Source: Candidatus Saccharimonadota bacterium
GTDB lineage: Bacteria; Patescibacteriota; Saccharimonadia; Saccharimonadales; Saccharimonadaceae
NCBI GenBank assembly: GCA_017545525.1
Contig: JAFWMT010000007.1
Span: forward strand, 62,001-126,000
DNA: 64,000 nucleotides
Direction: 5' to 3'
Below, in pieces: positions 40,497 to 48,518 of this stretch (positions are counted from its first letter, which is position 1; each line of letters begins with the position of its first letter). The notes beneath the pieces are model-generated. The model ran no database searches. It was given only the letters and a program-made list of their open reading frames with translations, and had not been told where the DNA came from. Both the position numbers and the translations under genes were made by a program.

Positions 40497-41192
40497 TTAC
40501 ACTCTTGCAACTACCTTAATCAATCTTAAATTTTTCAATATCATCTCTCCGCCTACTTTTATTTTTCTAACCATCCCTAAGTCTAATTTCGACATCAGAC
40601 GCAACATCTTAATCTCGTCTTCTCCATATTCACCGTTTTCATTTTCGAAGAAAACTCCTTCGCTTCCATCCCAATCGTATCTCTTTTCCGATTTTAATTT
40701 TTCTCCATTTCTATCACGATATAAGTTCATCTCCTCTCCCATCGTCCTAAGCAAATTAATTAAAAACCACCCTTCAACTAAATCGTTGTTCGCTTCTTCA
40801 TTTAATGCCTTCAAACTCTGATCCACCAATTTAAAATATTCTGGGTTGTCTGAACTTTCCGCCACAGCACTAATTTTTTTCAAAATCATTCCTGCAATTT
40901 CCATTCTCCTAAAATCTTTCACTATTTTATCGTAATATTCTATCATCTTTACTCCCGTCACAACCCCAAATTCGCCTTTTCCTAAATGTATATTAAAATC
41001 TGAAAGTGAGAACATCTCGATCCCACCCGCCAATTTCGACTTTTCTTTCCTTACCCCCCTTGCTATCACCGCCATTTTTCCTATTGGTGTAATTAGATTC
41101 AAAATTCGATCCGCTTCGCCATAATTCGTTCGTCTCAATACATAACCCAATGTTCGTACATCTTTATTTGCTGTATCTCTCTGCATACTCAT
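40497..41192 (-). CDS. recO: DNA repair protein RecO
   Basis: About 231 residues. The N-terminal OB-fold is recognisable: RTLGYVLRRTNYGEADRILNLITPIGKMAVIARGVRKEKSKLAGGIEMFSLSDFNI, matching RecO's typical start. The C-terminal helical domain lacks the CxxC zinc cysteines of many RecO proteins. RecO loads RecA on SSB-coated gaps. The start is uncertain: GTG at 41201, ATG at 41192 or ATG at 41186; I take 41192. Any of them overlaps the response-regulator stop (41164), so recO is the last gene of a signalling operon. Confidence 0.8.
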   Translation of the reverse strand: MSMQRDTANKDVRTLGYVLRRTNYGEADRILNLITPIGKMAVIARGVRKEKSKLAGGIEMFSLSDFNIHLGKGEFGVVTGVKMIEYYDKIVKDFRRMEIAGMILKKISAVAESSDNPEYFKLVDQSLKALNEEANNDLVEGWFLINLLRTMGEEMNLYRDRNGEKLKSEKRYDWDGSEGVFFENENGEYGEDEIKMLRLMSKLDLGMVRKIKVGGEMILKNLRLIKVVARV

Positions 41193-41511
41193 AAATCTCA
41201 CTAGGTAACATTTTTTCTTTTTCCAAAATTCCTACCACTCCATATTCCGATAAATCTCTACCCGAAAAATCTAATGACGAAATTATTACTACTGGAATTT
41301 TTGCCGTATCAGAATAGGATACTAACTCGTTTAAAAAAGTAAATCCATCCGGACCATCTAACAAAATATCTAGGAAAATTAAATCTGGAACTAATCCTTC
41401 ATTGATTGCTGTCATCGCCATAATTGCATTGCTAAATATTTGCGCTTTCTTTTTGCAATTCAGCGCAATCGCTTCCGCCATTATTTCATCATCATCAATT
41501 ACAAAAATCAT
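41164..41511 (-). CDS. Single-domain response regulator
   Basis: 115 residues, receiver domain only: MIFVIDDDEIMAEAIALN has the acidic pocket, LIFLDILLDGPDGF the phospho-acceptor Asp near residue 49, VVIISSLDFSG the Ser/Thr switch, and a conserved Lys in LEKEKMLPSE. No DNA-binding or enzyme output domain, as in CheY/Spo0F types. It overlaps the histidine kinase stop by four bases (ATGA), so both are made from one mRNA. Output unknown. Confidence 0.88.
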   Translation of the reverse strand: MIFVIDDDEIMAEAIALNCKKKAQIFSNAIMAMTAINEGLVPDLIFLDILLDGPDGFTFLNELVSYSDTAKIPVVIISSLDFSGRDLSEYGVVGILEKEKMLPSEIYEYAERYSK

Positions 41512-42194
41512 ACTGAAAATAAACTCGCTTGTTTAGAAATTGGCAATGTCACATAAAGGCTCGTTCCATCGCGATGCCTTACCGCTCCAACTTCCGCATT
41601 CATATAACGCGAAAACCTTGATGCAATAAAAAGCCCTAACCCTGAAGAACCCGGACGCATCGCAATCGAAGTTGGTTTTTCCACCCACCCTCTTTTCATT
41701 TCTCGCCACACATCAATCGGCAAAGTCGGCCCAAAATCCCTCACTATAATCTTCACTGCATCTCGAAAATCTTTTACTACCAGCTCAGCTCTCGTCTCAT
41801 CGCCCGAATAGTGCATCGCATTAAGCAAAAAATTATAAATTACGCTATATAATAAATCTCGATTTGCCGTCACTAACCTCGCCCGATTACTATACCTTAC
41901 ATTTAAATCTCGTCGATTATATTTAAATAAATACTCTAACTCTCGCGAAACCGCATCGCAAACTTCTCGCACCGCTACCGGCTCCATCTTAAATAACCCG
42001 TCATCTAATCTTCTTATTTTCGTTAAATCATTTACTTGTTTGATTGCTCGTTCCGAAACACTCACCATCTCGCTACGTATATGTTCGCCACCAAAATCCA
42101 TTTCCGGAAGCGACAGGGCTAGTTGTCGCATCACTGCAAGTGGCGCCTTTAGCTCATGCGCCGCCACCAAAATCCCATCAACCTCCTTTTCCAT
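41508..42194 (-). CDS. Soluble sensor-less histidine kinase
   Basis: 228 residues. It begins directly with the dimerisation/phospho-acceptor region: VAAHELKAPLAVMRQLALSLPE (His near residue 13), then the N box VIYNFLLNAMHYSG, G1 VRDFGPTLP and G2 GSSGLGLFIASRFSRYM in the ATPase domain. There is no transmembrane or sensor part, so the signal must come from a partner. Leaderless start 7 bases below a -10 box. It is followed by a receiver protein and by recO. Confidence 0.88.
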   Translation of the reverse strand: MEKEVDGILVAAHELKAPLAVMRQLALSLPEMDFGGEHIRSEMVSVSERAIKQVNDLTKIRRLDDGLFKMEPVAVREVCDAVSRELEYLFKYNRRDLNVRYSNRARLVTANRDLLYSVIYNFLLNAMHYSGDETRAELVVKDFRDAVKIIVRDFGPTLPIDVWREMKRGWVEKPTSIAMRPGSSGLGLFIASRFSRYMNAEVGAVRHRDGTSLYVTLPISKQASLFSV

Positions 42195-42201
42195 ACCCCC
42201 T

Positions 42202-42210
42202 ATTATATCA
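42202..42210 (-). promoter_or_regulatory. Extended -10 of the histidine kinase operon
   Basis: TGATATAAT on the minus strand, 7 bases before the ATG at 42194. Confidence 0.65.
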
Positions 42211-42214
42211 TAAA

Positions 42215-42955
42215 CTATTCGTTAAACGTCACTGTACCGAGCAACTTATCAAAATCATCCTTAAATAACACCGAATCGGTCTGTAAAATTACAGTTTTAT
42301 CTCTAATCTTGAAGATTACAATCGAACCAGACAGGTTAGTATTTGGTATCTTCCCATTATAACGATTTGCCGTAGTTTGTCCTTCTTTGCCAATTGTAGC
42401 TATCTCCATTGTTAAGCCAGAATCTCTCGATTCCATCGCTCGCTGATATTCTGCTACAACCTCATCAAAATTCTTATCCCTAATCACCACTCTTAATGCA
42501 TTAATAGTATCTTTCCCAACCGCATCAACTTGTATCGGGTTAAAGTAGGCATTAAAATCTCCACCCGTTGTCGCTGCTGCTGCTATATATGCACTCCAAG
42601 TTTTCGGATATTCAAAGGTTAATTGCCCATAATCTACCGGCCCGCTAAAAGTCCTATACGGATATTTTTCGCGCTCTGAAAATTCCGCTTCTAGTTTTTT
42701 CGTCTGCTCATCTTTTGCCTCCGCTACCGCAATATCAATCTTTCCTTGCAAATCACTTGACGCATCTTTATATTGCAAAAACATCCATATAAATAATCCG
42801 ATAAACGTTACCGCAATTAACGACAAAATAATTATTACTATCGTCTTAATTAAACTAGATGTATTTTTACTTCTTGACAAAGCCTGTGCCTGCTCAACCG
42901 CAACCATCTGTTGCGTCGGCACTAAAGGTGGCATATTAGCATTAGAATTATCCAT
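42215..42955 (-). CDS. Hypothetical anchored protein, 246 residues
   Basis: A Met/Pro/Ala-rich cytoplasmic tail (NMPPLVPTQQMVAVEQAQALSR), one helix (LIKTIVIIILSLIAVTFIGLFIWMFL), a coiled-coil stretch (residues 68-95) and an outer domain that starts RTFSGPVDYGQLTFEYPKTW. The last part resembles small PsbP/DUF-type lipid or sugar binding domains, but I cannot name the family. The -10 lies 6 bases above the ATG. Stop 4 bases above the histidine-kinase promoter, so it may be in a tandem with it. Confidence 0.7.
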   Translation of the reverse strand: MDNSNANMPPLVPTQQMVAVEQAQALSRSKNTSSLIKTIVIIILSLIAVTFIGLFIWMFLQYKDASSDLQGKIDIAVAEAKDEQTKKLEAEFSEREKYPYRTFSGPVDYGQLTFEYPKTWSAYIAAAATTGGDFNAYFNPIQVDAVGKDTINALRVVIRDKNFDEVVAEYQRAMESRDSGLTMEIATIGKEGQTTANRYNGKIPNTNLSGSIVIFKIRDKTVILQTDSVLFKDDFDKLLGTVTFNE

Positions 42956-42961
42956 AGTTTT

Positions 42962-42970
42962 ATTATATCA
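42962..42970 (-). promoter_or_regulatory. Extended -10 of the 246-residue protein gene
   Basis: TGATATAAT on the minus strand, 6 bases before the ATG at 42955. Confidence 0.7.
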
Positions 42971-42972
42971 CA

Positions 42973-43170
42973 TTATTTACTAAAATCTTCTGTTAAAACT
43001 TCGATTTCATTTTTCAGCTCTACTAAATCTTTTTCAATCTCTTTTGCCAAAGTTATCGCTTCTTTATATTTAGTAGTTGCCTCTTCTAGTTTAAATTCAT
43101 CAGAATAGAACCATTCCACTTCCCCATCTAATTTTTCAATCTTCTGATTTAAATTTAATTTTTCACTCAT
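42973..43170 (-). CDS. xseB: Exonuclease VII small subunit
   Basis: 65 residues, one amphipathic coiled-coil with the XseB pattern IEKLDGEVEWFYSDEFKLEEATTKYKEA, shorter than many homologues. It starts two bases below the xseA stop and has an AAAGGAAATAAGA ribosome binding site. XseB forms the regulatory part of exonuclease VII, which trims single-stranded DNA ends. Confidence 0.88.
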   Translation of the reverse strand: MSEKLNLNQKIEKLDGEVEWFYSDEFKLEEATTKYKEAITLAKEIEKDLVELKNEIEVLTEDFSK

Positions 43171-43172
43171 TC

Positions 43173-44324
43173 TTATTTCCTTTCTTTAACTTCTTTGACT
43201 TCCGCTGAAATTTCCGACCCAACTGTCGTAATTTCAATTATTTCTCCAGGCGAGATTTTTCCCGCAATAATCGCATAACCCTGACTTAAAACTTTTTCTG
43301 GATTTAGAACTTCTAGTAATTTTAATTTCTGTTCAATCTGACTTTCGGTTTCCAAAAATCGCACCCGTATTTTTTCTAAACATTCGCCGATTTTTTCTCG
43401 ATTATTTTCAAGCAACGCCTGAACCCCACTTAACATTTTCTTAGATATATTTTTCACTAATTCATAGTTTCGTTCTCTTTCACGCTCAATCTTTTGCAAA
43501 ACAACTTGCTCCATTCGACTCATTGTCTTTATAATTTTAGCTCTCTCTTCCGTTCGATTCCGTGTCAACATTTCCGCGACGTTCGATGGCGTCGACGCTC
43601 TTACGTCCGCCGCAAGATCCGCTAAACTTTCATCTACTTCGTGCCCAATACCCGTAATAACCGGTATCTTCGACGACGCAATTTCCCTTACCAATTTTTC
43701 ATCATTAAAACAGGACAAATCATCCGCACTCCCTCCTCCACGCAAAATTGCAATTGCTTCTACCTCTCCTCTTTCATTAAAATATTTTAAAGCCTTGATA
43801 ATTTGATCTGGCGCGTCTAAACCTTGAACTTGCGTATGTGCAACTGAAATTTTTATTCCGCCCCATCTCGCATTCATAATTTTTATAAAATCTGCATACC
43901 CCGCTGCGCCAGTCGAAGAAATCACTCCTATCCTCGTTAAATCTTTCGATATCGGACGTTTCTTCTCTGGATTGAATAACCCTTCTTCTGTTAATTTTTT
44001 CTTTAACAACTCATAAGCCTTCTTTAAACTCCCCTCGCCCGTTGGACGCACCGCCGAAACCGTAAAAGAAAATTTTCCCCACTTCGTTACTTTCGGCGTC
44101 CCCCTTACTACTACCTTCATACCGTCTTCAAGCGGAGTCCTTAAATCCCACAACGCCATAAAACACGACACGCTAGATTCTTCATCCTTTAAATCAAAAA
44201 ATACCCATTTTCCTTGATTAACTTTAAAACTCGCCACCTCGCCTGTAATTAAAACTGAACTATACGCATAGTCAAGTGTTTGATTCACTACATTTAAAAA
44301 TTCTGTCGGAGTAAAACTATCCAC
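43173..44324 (-). CDS. xseA: Exonuclease VII large subunit
   Basis: 383 residues from the GTG at 44324. N-terminal OB fold (TPTEFLNVVNQTLDYAYSSVLITGEVASFKVNQGKWVFFDLKDE), catalytic core with RIGVISSTGAAGYADFIKI near residue 130, AIAILRGGGSADDLSCFNDE and ITGIGHEVDESLADLAADVRASTPSNVAEM, then a coiled-coil that binds XseB. GTG is preferred because AAAGGAAAAGAAC precedes it and it gives an 8-base overlap (GTGGATAG) with the upstream stop; a longer frame from 44372 would overlap by 56 bases. Cuts single-stranded DNA from both ends. Confidence 0.93.
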   Translation of the reverse strand: MDSFTPTEFLNVVNQTLDYAYSSVLITGEVASFKVNQGKWVFFDLKDEESSVSCFMALWDLRTPLEDGMKVVVRGTPKVTKWGKFSFTVSAVRPTGEGSLKKAYELLKKKLTEEGLFNPEKKRPISKDLTRIGVISSTGAAGYADFIKIMNARWGGIKISVAHTQVQGLDAPDQIIKALKYFNERGEVEAIAILRGGGSADDLSCFNDEKLVREIASSKIPVITGIGHEVDESLADLAADVRASTPSNVAEMLTRNRTEERAKIIKTMSRMEQVVLQKIERERERNYELVKNISKKMLSGVQALLENNREKIGECLEKIRVRFLETESQIEQKLKLLEVLNPEKVLSQGYAIIAGKISPGEIIEITTVGSEISAEVKEVKERK

Positions 44325-45363
44325 GTTCTTTTCCTTTAATAGCTCTATAATACGGAATCGAACCCGAAGCAATTGTGAATAAAAGAGTAATTACTCGCGT
44401 CATTACCGTGATAATAGTCGCCGTTGGAAAATCTACGCCCAACGCAATCATCACGCCCGCCATGCCTAACTCATAAAGTCCATACGGCACAATCCCGTCA
44501 AACACTGAGCCAATCGCTTCTCCAACCATAATAAACGGTAAAAGTTCCCATCTTCCCAACGAAATTGCCACAATCCAATATGTCCCAATCTCACAAAAAC
44601 TATACACAAATCCCCAAAACGTCGGCCCTTTTAAATATCTTTTATTCTCTTTCGCGATTTTCACGCTTTCATGAATATCTTGGAAATAATTACTAATCTT
44701 TTCGTCATCAATCATACTTTTTTTCCGTCCGAACGTAAAAATTCTCGCAAACAAATTAGTAATTTTAGAAATAAACCGCGAGAAAAATTCTATTCTTTTT
44801 TCGCTAATTGCTATAAATATCACAAACCACAAGAAAAAGAACACCGCCATGTTCATCATTAAGGCGACCGGAATCACCCACATTGCATCCTCTGGAATAA
44901 AATGCAATGCCAACAATACGATAATCGCAATTAGAGCTTGCACATAATTAATAACTGTCGTAATCGCATATCTGAAAAGATACAAGAAACTCGCTTGCCC
45001 TGCCGAAACTCCAAAAGGCATTAAACGATAGGTTAAAAACGCTAATCCCCCCACTCCCCCCGCCGGTACAGCATGATTCACAAAATTAAGTTCAGTCGAA
45101 ATCGTTAAAACTTCTTTCGACGAAAACTTTTTTACATTTTTACGATTTCTTAAATATGAGAAAAAAATTTGTCCACAAGCATAATACATAAACAGTTGTT
45201 CTGGAATCAAGAGTATTAAAACAAACCCATTCGCTTCGTCCAATCGATTCAATGTTTCTAAAATATCCGGCCAATTCTTATAAACTACATACCCAACTAA
45301 TATCGCCGTCAAAAACACCAAAATCGTTCGAAAAGAAATCCACCTTCGCTTTTTCTCCGTCAT
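44317..45363 (-). CDS. YbhN/UPF0104-type membrane protein (lysylphosphatidylglycerol synthase TM-like)
   Basis: 348 residues with eight or so membrane helices. The conserved stretch FVNHAVPAGGVGGLAFLTYRLM near residue 95 and the C-terminal VGEAIGSVFDGIVPYGLYELGMAGVMIALGVDFPTATIITVMTRV belong to the flippase-like domain shared by MprF's transmembrane part and YbhN proteins. It probably handles lipids or lipid-linked sugars; the aminoacyl transferase domain is absent. It shares a divergent promoter with the methyltransferase gene: 36 bases separate the start codons. Confidence 0.8.
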   Translation of the reverse strand: MTEKKRRWISFRTILVFLTAILVGYVVYKNWPDILETLNRLDEANGFVLILLIPEQLFMYYACGQIFFSYLRNRKNVKKFSSKEVLTISTELNFVNHAVPAGGVGGLAFLTYRLMPFGVSAGQASFLYLFRYAITTVINYVQALIAIIVLLALHFIPEDAMWVIPVALMMNMAVFFFLWFVIFIAISEKRIEFFSRFISKITNLFARIFTFGRKKSMIDDEKISNYFQDIHESVKIAKENKRYLKGPTFWGFVYSFCEIGTYWIVAISLGRWELLPFIMVGEAIGSVFDGIVPYGLYELGMAGVMIALGVDFPTATIITVMTRVITLLFTIASGSIPYYRAIKGKERG

Positions 45364-45369
45364 GATTAA

Positions 45370-45393
45370 ATTATATCACGTCTGTGCTATAAT
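45370..45393. promoter_or_regulatory. Compact divergent promoter with two extended -10 elements
   Basis: Minus-strand TGATATAAT ends with TATAAT at 45375-45370; plus-strand TGCTATAAT has TATAAT at 45388-45393. Each ends exactly 6 bases before its start codon (45363 minus, 45400 plus). The two promoters overlap. Confidence 0.75.
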
Positions 45394-45399
45394 TTAATC

Positions 45400-46497
45400 A
45401 TGATTTATCTCGCTATACTCGGACGTCAACCAGAAATTTCTATAGCCGAACTCGAAGCGCTTTTTTCTCATGTTAAAAAAATCGATCTTAGTTTAGCCGA
45501 ATTCGAGTCAAAAACTCCCCCAAATATCGATCGACTCGGCGGTAGTTTAAAAATTGCCGAAAAGCTCGCGATAAGTCCGCTCGAACTATTTAAAGATTTA
45601 CCTAACGGAAAAATTACCATCGGTCTTTCCGATTTTTCTCATCATGCCTCAAAAAAATCCGCTTCAAGCGAAGCTCTAAAATTAAAGAAAATTCTTGTCC
45701 GTCATGGCCGTTCTGTTAGAGTCGTTGAAAATAAAACTTCAGTTCTTTCTACCGCTACCTCGCTTCATAACGGTTTATCTGGAAAAAATCCACGTAAAAT
45801 TGAATTAATTAAAGTCGATAATGATTGGTACCGAGTTATTGGTATACAAGACATCGATGCTTACACTAAACGCGATCAAGCTCGTCCTGCTCGTGATGCC
45901 AAAGTTGGTATGCTCCCACCTAAACTCGCCCAAGTTTTAATTAACCTTTGCGGTCCCCTAAAACCCGGTTCTACAGTTTTAGATCCCTTTTGTGGCACCG
46001 GCGTAGTTTTACAAGAAGCTCTCCTCATGGATTACCGCGCCTATGGCACCGATATCAATCCTCGTATGGTAGAATACAGCGAAAAAAACTTAAAATGGCT
46101 TCCGCACCCCGAAAAAAAATCTTTCCAAGTTACGGTAGGCGATGCGACAATTATCCAATGGCAAACCCCTATCGACGCCGTCGCTTGTGAAGGCTATCTT
46201 GGCAAACCTTTTTCAAAAATTCCGCCCATAATCGAGTTAAAAGAACAAATTGAAATTTGCCAAACCATTATCTTAGATTTTCTCAATAATCTCTCTAAAC
46301 AAATTAATCCTCATACTCCTGTCGTAATCGCCATTCCTGCCTGGCTCCGCGAAGATGGCGAGTATCAACGCCTCGAAGTCGTTGACAAGATTAGCGATAT
46401 GGGGTATAATGTTAATAATAAAACGCGCGAGGGGCTTCTTTATTGTCGTGAAGGGCAAATCGTTGCAAGAGATATATTAATTTTAAGGAAAAAATAG
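45400..46497 (+). CDS. TRM11/TrmG10-type SAM methyltransferase
   Basis: 365 residues. N-terminal THUMP-like/PRTase-type region (YLAILGRQPEISIAELEALF) then a Rossmann methyltransferase with SAM motif I VLDPFCGTGVVLQEALLMDYRAYGTDINPRMVEYSEKNLKWL near residue 195. Its motif IV appears as ACEGYLGKPF, not the usual DPPYG, though the YLGK pattern occurs in TrmG10-like proteins. Such proteins methylate N2 of G10 in tRNA. The stop codon is directly followed by the ATG of rpmA. Leaderless by the -10 rule. Confidence 0.75.
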   Translation: MIYLAILGRQPEISIAELEALFSHVKKIDLSLAEFESKTPPNIDRLGGSLKIAEKLAISPLELFKDLPNGKITIGLSDFSHHASKKSASSEALKLKKILVRHGRSVRVVENKTSVLSTATSLHNGLSGKNPRKIELIKVDNDWYRVIGIQDIDAYTKRDQARPARDAKVGMLPPKLAQVLINLCGPLKPGSTVLDPFCGTGVVLQEALLMDYRAYGTDINPRMVEYSEKNLKWLPHPEKKSFQVTVGDATIIQWQTPIDAVACEGYLGKPFSKIPPIIELKEQIEICQTIILDFLNNLSKQINPHTPVVIAIPAWLREDGEYQRLEVVDKISDMGYNVNNKTREGLLYCREGQIVARDILILRKK

Positions 46498-46770
46498 ATG
46501 TCACATGTTAAAGCTGGCGGTACCGCCAAAAATGTTCATAATAATGCTGGCCAGCGCCTCGGCGTGAAACGCTTTGGTGGCCAAAAAGTCAAAAACGGCG
46601 AAGTTTTAGTCCGCCAAACTGGTGCGACCAAGATTGCTGGTCCGGGGACTTACATGTCGAAAAACTTTACCATCCACGCTGCGAAAGATGGAGTTGTTAC
46701 TTTTGTCAAAACCAAAAAGACCCACTTTTCTGGTAGATCCCTCCCTCGTATTCGTGTAGAAGTTCGTTAA
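46498..46770 (+). CDS. rpmA: 50S ribosomal protein bL27
   Basis: 90 residues. MSHVKAGGTAKNVHNNAGQRLGVKRFGGQKV is the conserved start (AGG near the peptidyl-transferase centre), and VRQTGATKIAGPGTYMSKNFTIHAAKDGVV the core. It has no extra cleavable N-terminal segment of the Firmicutes kind. The usual partner rplU (bL21) is not next to it; it is instead attached, without any gap, to the methyltransferase gene. AAGGAAAAAATAG precedes the ATG. Confidence 0.95.
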   Translation: MSHVKAGGTAKNVHNNAGQRLGVKRFGGQKVKNGEVLVRQTGATKIAGPGTYMSKNFTIHAAKDGVVTFVKTKKTHFSGRSLPRIRVEVR

Positions 46771-46798
46771 AAAATAATCCCCGCGGGGATTATTTTTT
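46771..46798. terminator. Shared terminator of rpmA and tyrS
   Basis: AATAATCCCC, GC loop, GGGGATTATT with T run on the plus side and A run on the other; it closes both convergent genes. Confidence 0.92.
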
Positions 46799-48051
46799 TA
46801 TTTTATGACTAAGAATTTATTTTTACCTTTTTTCACAATTGCAGTTTGATTCAATTCAACATCATCTGAAACTTTTACGCCATTGATTGTAATTGCGCCT
46901 TGCGCGATGAATTCACGCGCCTTCTTTTTCGATTCTGCCAAACCATTCGAAACTAAAGCGTCTACTAGCATTACACCTTTTTCTTCCACCGGAAGATATT
47001 TACTAAATTCTAATATTTCGTCTTCGCTAAAACTCGTAAAATCGGTCTCGCGGTTAAATAATAAGATATTCAAATTTTCTATCGCTTCTACATTTTCCCG
47101 ACCATGTACTACTTCCGTCACGCCTCGCGCTAATGCTCTTTGAGCAATTCTTTCTTCCGGTTTTTCCGCATGCTGTCTCAAAATCTCTTCAATCTCATTC
47201 GGCTCTAACAACGTATAAATTTTAATTAAATACTCTACCGACTCATCCGACTGATTCAACCAGAATTGATAGAAATCGAAAATCGAAGTATAGTTTCCGC
47301 CGCCATTATCAGACGCAGCAAGCCAAATCGCATTTCCTTCCGATTTCCCAAATTTTCGTCCCGTTACCGGATCAATTACGAGCGGCGTTGACCATACATC
47401 AGCTTCCCCATTCTCTAAACGCTTTATCAAATGAATACCCGAGGTACAATTTCCATATTGATCCGCTCCGCAAAGCTGCAATGAGACACCATGCTCACGA
47501 TAAAGATGCAAGAAATCATATCCCTGAATCAAAGTATACGAAAATTCCGCATACGATATTCCCGAACCACCTTCACCAATCCGATTCTGGACAAATTGCC
47601 GGTCTAAAAGCTGGGTCATCGAAAACGCTTTTCCTACTTCTCGCAAGAAATCTAAATATTTCATCTCACGGAACCAATCGTTATTGTCCACCATCGTCAC
47701 ATCTACGCTCGTGTCCCCATCACCCGCATTAATCACTCTCTCAATTTGTTCTTTAATACAATTTTTATTATGCTCCACCTCATCTAACGATTTTAGTTCA
47801 CGCTCGCCATTCTCCTTCGGGTCACCAATTTGCCCCGTCGCTCCACCAACCAAAAGGTACGGCTGATATCCGTGCCTAACGAAGCACGCGCACATCATCA
47901 TCGCCGCCAAATTTCCAATCGTCAACGAATCTGCCGATGGGTCTGCGCCCCAATAAAACTTTTTCGATTCTCTATTATCTAGTACCGACGGATCTTCGAT
48001 TGTCGTCTCCGCCTTAAACCCCCGATATATTAATTCTTCAGATAATTTCAT
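46798..48051 (-). CDS. tyrS: Tyrosine-tRNA ligase
   Basis: 417 residues. Class I core: WGADPSADSLTIGNLAAMMM near residue 35 (HIGH region, here TIGN), VGGATGQIGDPKENGE near 70, YAEFSYTLIQGYDFLHLYREHG near 165 with QLCGADQYGN, and GRKFGKSEGNAIWLA (KMSKS loop) near 235; the C-terminal S4 RNA-binding domain ends the protein. The two histidines of the HIGH tetrad appear replaced by Thr and Asn, which is unusual; the SxxIGN pattern recurs in some divergent TyrRS. Leaderless start 6 bases below TGATATAAT. Confidence 0.93.
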   Translation of the reverse strand: MKLSEELIYRGFKAETTIEDPSVLDNRESKKFYWGADPSADSLTIGNLAAMMMCACFVRHGYQPYLLVGGATGQIGDPKENGERELKSLDEVEHNKNCIKEQIERVINAGDGDTSVDVTMVDNNDWFREMKYLDFLREVGKAFSMTQLLDRQFVQNRIGEGGSGISYAEFSYTLIQGYDFLHLYREHGVSLQLCGADQYGNCTSGIHLIKRLENGEADVWSTPLVIDPVTGRKFGKSEGNAIWLAASDNGGGNYTSIFDFYQFWLNQSDESVEYLIKIYTLLEPNEIEEILRQHAEKPEERIAQRALARGVTEVVHGRENVEAIENLNILLFNRETDFTSFSEDEILEFSKYLPVEEKGVMLVDALVSNGLAESKKKAREFIAQGAITINGVKVSDDVELNQTAIVKKGKNKFLVIK

Positions 48052-48057
48052 GCCCTT

Positions 48058-48066
48058 ATTATATCA
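48058..48066 (-). promoter_or_regulatory. Extended -10 of tyrS
   Basis: TGATATAAT on the minus strand, 6 bases before the tyrS start, immediately below the rnhA stop. Confidence 0.7.
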
Positions 48067-48068
48067 TA

Positions 48069-48503
48069 TTAACTATCTAACTGATAACCTTCGCGCGCCT
48101 TATTCGCCCACTCATCCGCCATCTCATTTAGTTCCGTTCCAACATGCCCCCGCACCCACACTATTTTTACCTCATGAGTCTTATATAATTCATATAATTC
48201 TTTGACAATATCAAGATTTTTAATTTCGCCCTTAGCTTTCTTCCAACCATTTTCTTCCCACTTCGACGCCCATTTCGTTAAAACATTAATCCAAAACTAA
48301 GAATCACTATGAATCTCGCAAGCCTCCTCGCCTGCATACTTTATCGCAGCAATCATCGCTAACCCTTCCATTCGGATATTTGTCGTATCTTTTTCTCGTC
48401 CTAAAACTACCGGACTACCAACCCCGTCAACAACCTCAATCACCGCAAACCCTCCGGGACCAGGATTCGGCGAAGCACTCCCATCAGTCCAAAGTATTTT
48501 CAT
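48069..48503 (-). pseudogene. rnhA: Ribonuclease HI interrupted by an in-frame TAG
   Basis: The 145-codon frame encodes an otherwise complete RNase HI. The first part (MKILWTDGSASPNPGPGG ... RMEGLAMIAAI ... EIHSDS) carries the catalytic Asp, Glu and second Asp; then TAG (48299-48297), and the frame continues FWINVLTKWASKWEENGWKKAKG ... WVRGHVGTELNEMADEWANKA with the final His and Asp, ending at TAA. The TAG takes the place of the Gln in the usual DSQYV motif, one base change from CAG. No other lesion is seen. It could be a recent nonsense mutation, stop-codon readthrough or a sequence error. RNase HI removes RNA in hybrids, so loss would need a backup (RNase HII). Confidence 0.9.
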
Positions 48504-48510
48504 ACTATAT

Positions 48511-48516
48511 ATTATA
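48511..48516 (-). promoter_or_regulatory. -10 of rnhA
   Basis: TATAAT on the minus strand, 7 bases before the ATG at 48503. Confidence 0.45.
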
Positions 48517-48518
48517 TA

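Noticed and set aside
2481-44324. Shared 8-base GTGGATA overlap at the tupA and xseA starts as a special signal
   Set aside because: Only two cases; the bases are explained by a GTG start plus a following stop in another frame, so chance is likely.
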